Position numbers and translations under genes: made by a program
Source of the DNA: Dromaius novaehollandiae
Taxonomy: Eukaryota > Chordata > Aves > Casuariiformes > Dromaiidae
Direction of reading: 5' to 3'
Assembly (NCBI RefSeq): GCF_036370855.1
Contig: NC_088102.1
Coordinates: 65,357,601-65,421,600 of the forward strand
Length of the DNA: 64,000 nucleotides
The notes under the pieces: generated by a model
Seen by the model: only the letters and a program-made list of their open reading frames with translations
Databases searched by the model: none
What the model was told of the DNA's origin: nothing
Shown: one piece after another, positions 58,793 through 64,000 of the stretch
Layout: each line of letters starts with the position of its first letter
How positions within the stretch are numbered: the stretch's first letter is position 1

Positions 58793-59290
58793 GTATTCAC
58801 TGGTAACAAGTATTGAACAGAGCTAGAAAATTGGGTGGGTATCATTTGAGGTTTCTGAAAAAGGGCCCAGCGGTGCTGTGATCCAGCTGAATACAGAAAC
58901 CCTGATGTAAATTGCATTGCTTAGAGTTTCTGTGCTGTTGCCCAACTGAGCAAAAACCGGTGCTGATTTGTTCCTTAGAGCTCAGAATAGTGTTACATTG
59001 CCATTACTTATTTTTTAAGACTAAGCTTGTATGTTCTTACTATGACATTGTCATTCTTTGTTGTTGTAGTTGTTGCTATGACAGGCTGATCTTAGGTATG
59101 GGTAACTGAGATTGGGGGGCTAGGAAGTGTGGGCTTCTGTGACTGCTCTCCCCAGTCCTAGTGTGGTGTTAAGGGTTAGTGTTGATCGCAGTTGCAGGCG
59201 GTGCTGTAAACTAAAGGCTTCATTAAGTCAAATGTATTGCTCAAGTCTTACATGCCTGTTGTTCCAAGTGTGCTTTGTGTACTAAGATTA

Positions 59291-59330
59291 TGGGTCCAGT
59301 TCAGAAGCCTTTACTTGCACATAATCCATT
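59291..59330. mobile_element. Possible fragment of ancient CAGTTCAGCAAAGCACTTA-type repeat
   Basis: GGGTCCAGTTCAGAAGCCTT then TACTTGCACATAATCC resembles one arm of an old palindromic repeat. It is short and could be chance. Confidence 0.3.
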
Positions 59331-60630
59331 TTAATAGACAGTGGTGCAGTTCTTCTATTCTCTTTTCCTATTCAAGTATCTATCTCCAAAATACACAGAG
59401 TGTGACAGAAGCCAAAGTTATCTTTCTCTGTGGATAACTGCATAATATTGTGGAAATAATAACTCCAGTGAAATTAGACTCTTAGAAAAAGATGGCATCT
59501 GGCACCCATCTTCTACTAGCATGTGGAAACTCATGAACAGAGAAAAGATTGTTAGTTATATAACCCTCCCTCACCCCAGGCCTAAGTGGATGCTGTATAG
59601 CACTCAAATTTTCTACTGCCCTTCTTCTCACGCAAATGGCCAGTAGATTTGTAATTACCGTAGAGATGTAGATTTGCTTACTGCGGCATGCCTGAAATGA
59701 AGGCGACAGTTATTGCTTCTAGCCCACGTGTGCCCTTTCTGTATCTATTGCTTATACTGCCATAATCTGCATAGCATTTTAGCTAATGGCAGATTTCTAG
59801 ATGACAAATGTGTCGGTCTGGAGCCTCCCTCCGTGCGATGCTGAACTTGAACAAGTATCCAGGTAACAAGGAGCAGAAGGCGGTTTCTAGGAGGGCGAGT
59901 ATGCTGAGGGAAGAGCTGATTACATGCCACCAGAGCTGAAAGGTGGTAGGTGGGCTGGCTGAGAGCTTTCCTGTCTTGCATTCCTCATTGATCCATGTCT
60001 TGAAGGTTTCAAGAGTGCTGGGGTGGAAAGGATTTTGGATCCCTGCAGAGAGCCTGGGGGCTTACACTGCAGACCATGACCAAGAATTACATAGGGTGCA
60101 GTTTCTCTCTGGACAAGTGCAATTTGGGTCTCTTCTGCATTAACTTTAATGTTGCAGGCTGATTCTCTGCTACAAAATATTTGAGCGAGAGGAGCCATGC
60201 CAAATTCATCCCTGTTGCGAATCTGCCCATTAATGAGGATGGTGGCTGTTTTGATTTCACCTTTTGGTGAGCTAATGGAAATACCTTGTTTCTGCCAGCA
60301 GGCTAGATTTTCTACCCAAAAGCTAACTTCTCTACAGTTCTGTGAAATACGTAGCTCCCAAGAGCAAGGGGAGATTAGACAAGCCATGTTACTGAAGTGG
60401 TCTTGGGACTCTCGTCAAGTTTGAATGTTGAGTTTTCATTTTTTGCCCCTCACCGGAGAGCAGCTTTGGAGACATGTTGGTGCCAGTTAGCATCAGGCGT
60501 TGGATTTCCAATTATGTTTCAAAATGAGTGCATTTACGGTAGCAGTAGGTACCTCTGAGTTGTTGCTGAAGATTTAGGGTAAGTGTGAAGTTGAACCACT
60601 TGCACGTTTTTCAGCACATACTAGGCACGT

Positions 60631-60710
60631 GGGCAGATCCTCAGCCTTATACAAGTCACTGTCTCCCATGACTTCAGCAGAGGGGCCTTATACCAGCTGA
60701 GAGCCTAGGA
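60631..60710. mobile_element. Second copy of the ancient palindromic repeat
   Basis: GGGCAGATCCTCAGCCTTATA at the left and ATACCAGCTGAGAGCCTAGG at the right flank CCATGACTTCAGCAGAGG. Layout and centre match the element at 32445-32530. It lies in TMEM86A intron 1. Confidence 0.6.
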
Positions 60711-61177
60711 CACTAGCTTGGCCAGTGTATTCCCTATTTGCTTGTGACTTTTGGTTTTGTCATGGTGTAAATCAGAGCTGCCTGGGGTGACTGGATATGA
60801 GTCCTGACTTGTGCCCCCTTGCAGGGGGAGCTAAACGAGTTGCATGGCTTTCCTCTGTAACCCTGGCAAAAATGATAAGCTTGTCAGCATACTCAGTTAA
60901 CTGATGTTTGTGAATCTTTCAGGGTTGTTTGTTGGCTAACGCTCCATGCGTGCATGGACTTGCACTCTTGATCTGAAGGGCATAACCCTTGTAAGCAGCT
61001 GCACGCTTATTTGTGAGTGCACTCATCGTTTGCATCTGCAGCCTGATTTCAGGAGAGGTATTGCAAGCGAAGCCCTTGATGCAATGGTGTGAGTCGTGGG
61101 AGTGCACAGGTTAGTGTTTGCGCAGGTTAGTGTTTACTCCTGCCCACCTGGTCTGCCCCCTCATTTGTTGAGATCGA

Positions 61178-61251
61178 CTGTGAAAGTCCAGTTCATCTGC
61201 CTGTAGTTTATTGGCTGTGAAAATCCAATTCCTCTGCATGTAGTTTGTGTC
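61178..61251. repeat. 37-bp tandem duplication
   Basis: Two adjacent 37-bp copies start CTGTGAAAGTCCAGTTC and CTGTGAAAATCCAATTC, with about seven differences. A shorter duplication (GCAGGTTAGTGTTT) lies 60 bases upstream. Confidence 0.85.
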
Positions 61252-61474
61252 TGACACTGGCTTGTTCAGGTCACAAAGTCTTGGCACAGGAATAAATACT
61301 GGAAGTAAAATCTGTGCTCCACTGCCATACTTTGACCCTACAGCATCCTCTCTCTTAAAGCATGCTGCTCTTGTTATAAAATGAGGAGACCTGACGCTTT
61401 TTTTATAAGGTACTAAAGTGATGGCTCTCGAAATACACATCGTTACTGGGATACATTGCTGTTTTTCTTTCTGA

Positions 61475-61494
61475 TTTTTTTTTTTTTTTTTTTT
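61475..61494. repeat. 20-base poly(T)
   Basis: An uninterrupted T run in TMEM86A intron 1, preceded by a pyrimidine tract and followed by AACACCAG. Confidence 0.95.
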
Positions 61495-64000
61495 AACACC
61501 AGTGCTGCACAAGCTTTCTGCCTGAAGGTCATGATATACAGATAGAGCATTTCATTCGGCTCTCCATTAGGCACAAGACAAGTTGAGCTGTCCCTCCTGG
61601 GTTTCCTGGCAGATCCTGCTTGCTTTTGCCAAGTTTTGCTGATCTTACAGGCTCGCGAGGACTCATACAGTGAAAGTCTGTTGTATAGAGCTGCCAGCTT
61701 TCCCTGCACCTGACAGCCGCCTTCCCCTTGCCTTTGCACGAGCCCCACCTGCCAGGTGTGCACGAGTGTGTGTGAGCCAGCAAGGCAAGCCACAAAAAGG
61801 ACTTCTGGGCACCCGAGGCAGTTTTGCCCTTAGCAGTTCCTTGGAAATGGCAGGCAGAGCGGGTGTAGCTTGGCATATGGCGCCTGGCATGTATCACCTG
61901 GCTTCTTTGTTACATGAATGGCTCTTTAGCTCTTGTGGGACTGTGGCAGCACAAATGCTCGAATCGCTCTTAAGTTAGACCCAGATTTCTCCTTGCAAAT
62001 TGCGTGTGAAACGAGGTCTTCTCTGCTGAAGAAATTGCAAGGAAGGGCCTTGCTTGCCTCCTGAACACCAATTCCTTCTGGCAAAGTGGGACGTGGCAGG
62101 GCAGAGCTTTGCCGATCGCCTGTTTCCCTTGAATGCCTGTTTCTCCGTGCATCCCCCTGTCTCTGCTGAGGCCAGGCGATGGGGGCGGCTGGAGCCACAG
62201 CTGCTTCCCCTCCCTCTCACGAGCGTATTAAGGTTGTGGTGGGTTTTGGGGTGCAAATAAGACTGGAGATACATGAGTGAAGGCAAACAGCGCATTTTAA
62301 CACTGGGGATGAAATATGCTGTGTGCAGACCACCTTGCTGCTGTTACCCCTCTGGATGGGCCCTCCTGCAGGGGCTGGCAGGATCCAGAGGCTCAGCCTG
62401 CCCTTGGTGCTGCTGAGGAAAAAGCTGGCAGCTCTCACTGGGGCATTTTATTTTGGGTCTGCACTTGCCCCAGAGGGACTGGGGAGAGGTCTCAGTCTTG
62501 CCACATGGCTTGTGCAGCGGACATCAGTGCGTGGCACTGATCTGCAGTAACAAGCCTTGCAACAGGGGTGCTGCTTTCTGCTGCAGTAAAAGCCTGCGGC
62601 CCCTGGACTCCAGACCCCCGAGCACGGCGGCCAGTGTGTTGGGCCTACCCAGCCCCTACATGGTAAAGCCTAGAGTGACACAAAAGCTAACGCTGCTCTT
62701 TCTTGGGTAACACAGAGTCTGTGCTCTTTTTCACAGAAGAGTGTGATATAAATAATGACAGGTCTCCTGACAACGTGCGCTTGTAGCCTGGAAACCATCC
62801 CCAGCATAAGTTGCGGAGACTCTTCCATAAGCAGTAGACGTTTTTGATCTGGATTTTAGTGTGACAATCCAGTAACTGCCCCTTCCCCTCTTGTGAGGGA
62901 CGTTGCCCGAGACAGCCGGTGACCGAGTGCTGCAAGACACCGGCTGGCTCCTGGAGCTCCCCGTGGTCTCCCAGCTGCCCCTGGTCTCTTGGGGACCTGG
63001 GCAGCATTAGGCAGGGCGCAGCGAAGAGATCGCCCCGTCTGACCTCGCTGCACAAGGCACGGGTGCCTGCAGCTCGCCGAGGAAGGCTGCACACCCGTCG
63101 TGGCAGCGCTGCAGCTCCGATGAGCGAAGTGAAAAGGCAGACCCAATGTGCTTGAGGTTTTTAAGCATCTGCAAGGGCTTCTTTTGTGAATGTTACAGCA
63201 AAGGAAATGCTTGGAGAGACCTGCTTTCTGCTGTACAAAAAGGAATATCTGGAATGCCAGGAGGGAAAAGCAATCTTTGCTCTGATATAAGATGACTGCA
63301 AGCAAATGCTTTTTTGCCTTCTTTTCTGAAAGCCAGTGGAGTACCCTGAAAGCATTGGTCTGTGACAGCTTCCTGAGTCCTGCAGAGATGTTCGAATTCG
63401 CGACTGGTTAACAGTGTTGACCACCAGCAATGGTACGTTGCTGACTGCACACTGAAGGCAACCTCCAATACTGCTGACAGCTATAGGATTGCTGCAGATG
63501 GGGAGTCAATCATTTCCACCACAGGTTAAATAAAGGTTTTAAAACAGCCCTGCTTGTGGTCCTGCACTAGTCCAGTAAACGGGGTAGGTGACATCTGGTA
63601 AAGGGAAAAAGCAAAACCAACCCAAACAAAAGAAACCACCACAAAAACACATACACGCAGCCTGGGTTTTAAGTCTGGAGTGAAATGTATTTGTCCATAG
63701 CTTGGTTTTATGAGCTCACATCTGCTAAAAAAGGCTTTGCCATCTTGAAGCTTTCTCTTTGGTCCCAGGAAGCCAAAGGCAGATAGCCCAGTGACTTTGG
63801 CTTGGCATTGGCTCCTGTAGTGATATCTCACTTCAGCTGGTATCAAGGTCCTCTACTGATAACAGCAAGTCCTGCATAATGGAGGCAGGTCCCCAAGGTA
63901 TTCCTGCACAGCTTGTTACCAGCAGTTAGCTGAGCTAACTCAGTTTCTTCCTTTATTCACCATATGAGATGCTTTTAATGCGTGCTATAACTTTCTTGAT

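Larger units (their letters stand above)
54432..64000 (+). other. TMEM86A intron 1, incomplete
   Basis: At least 9.5 kb follow the exon 1 donor. The first 600 bases are CpG-island sequence with a 13-C run at 54514-54526. The rest holds poly(T) at 61475-61494, short tandem duplications at 58761-58792 and 61178-61251, and two ancient palindromic repeat relics near 59291 and 60631. Many open frames occur on both strands, but none resembles a known protein. Confidence 0.7.

Noticed and set aside
1-64000. CRISPR arrays, operons, tRNA or rRNA genes
   Set aside because: The window is vertebrate DNA. I saw no direct-repeat/spacer arrays and no recognisable tRNA or rRNA sequence. A tRNAscan run would be needed to exclude a decayed tRNA.

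Overview
The window is vertebrate nuclear DNA, most probably from a bird (a crocilian or turtle is less likely). It carries two identifiable genes with GT-AG introns and CpG-island promoters. The transposons I can recognise are ancient CR1-type and MIR-like relics plus short palindromic repeats of a kind I remember from sauropsid genomes. I saw no young LINE, SINE or retroviral copies, and the sparse repeat load fits a bird. The host assignment is inference.

Layout. Positions 1-5670 are AT-rich sequence with no supportable exon. The minus strand from about 24980 down to about 5671 holds SPTY2D1 (SPT2 chromatin protein domain containing 1, a histone H3-H4 chaperone). I resolved six coding exons with matching phases at every junction: 24854-24795, 16134-16020, 14534-12927, 12082-11917, 11259-11182 and 9359-9263. 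They encode 707 residues, close to the roughly 685 of human SPTY2D1. The 3' UTR probably runs to a polyadenylation signal near 8735 or 5671. A CpG island (about 24385-25240) with a TATA-like box and ETS-type motifs forms its promoter.

Positions 25300-53200 are about 28 kb of intergenic DNA with no convincing protein gene. It holds a degraded CR1 LINE (27790-28835, element on the minus strand), a 5-copy 52-56 bp minisatellite (30947-31205), several ancient palindromic repeats and a MIR-like SINE relic. A second CpG island (about 53270-55060) has GC boxes, a perfect palindromic CRE and the first coding exon of TMEM86A on the plus strand (54411-54431, seven codons ending at GTG|GTGAGT). The rest of TMEM86A lies beyond the right edge, so its first intron is at least 9.5 kb. 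SPTY2D1 and TMEM86A are neighbours in the human 11p15.1 region as I recall it, and the divergent arrangement here agrees with that.

The two genes are not functionally coupled as far as is known: SPTY2D1 acts in chromatin and ribosomal DNA transcription, while TMEM86A is an ER-membrane lysoplasmalogenase-family protein. I found no evidence for a new multi-gene system. The most interesting items are an exact 14 x 33 bp coding minisatellite inside SPTY2D1, a 16-G tract beginning nine bases inside its first intron, an alternative splice donor that would truncate the protein before its histone-binding domain, and a set of ancient palindromic repeats.
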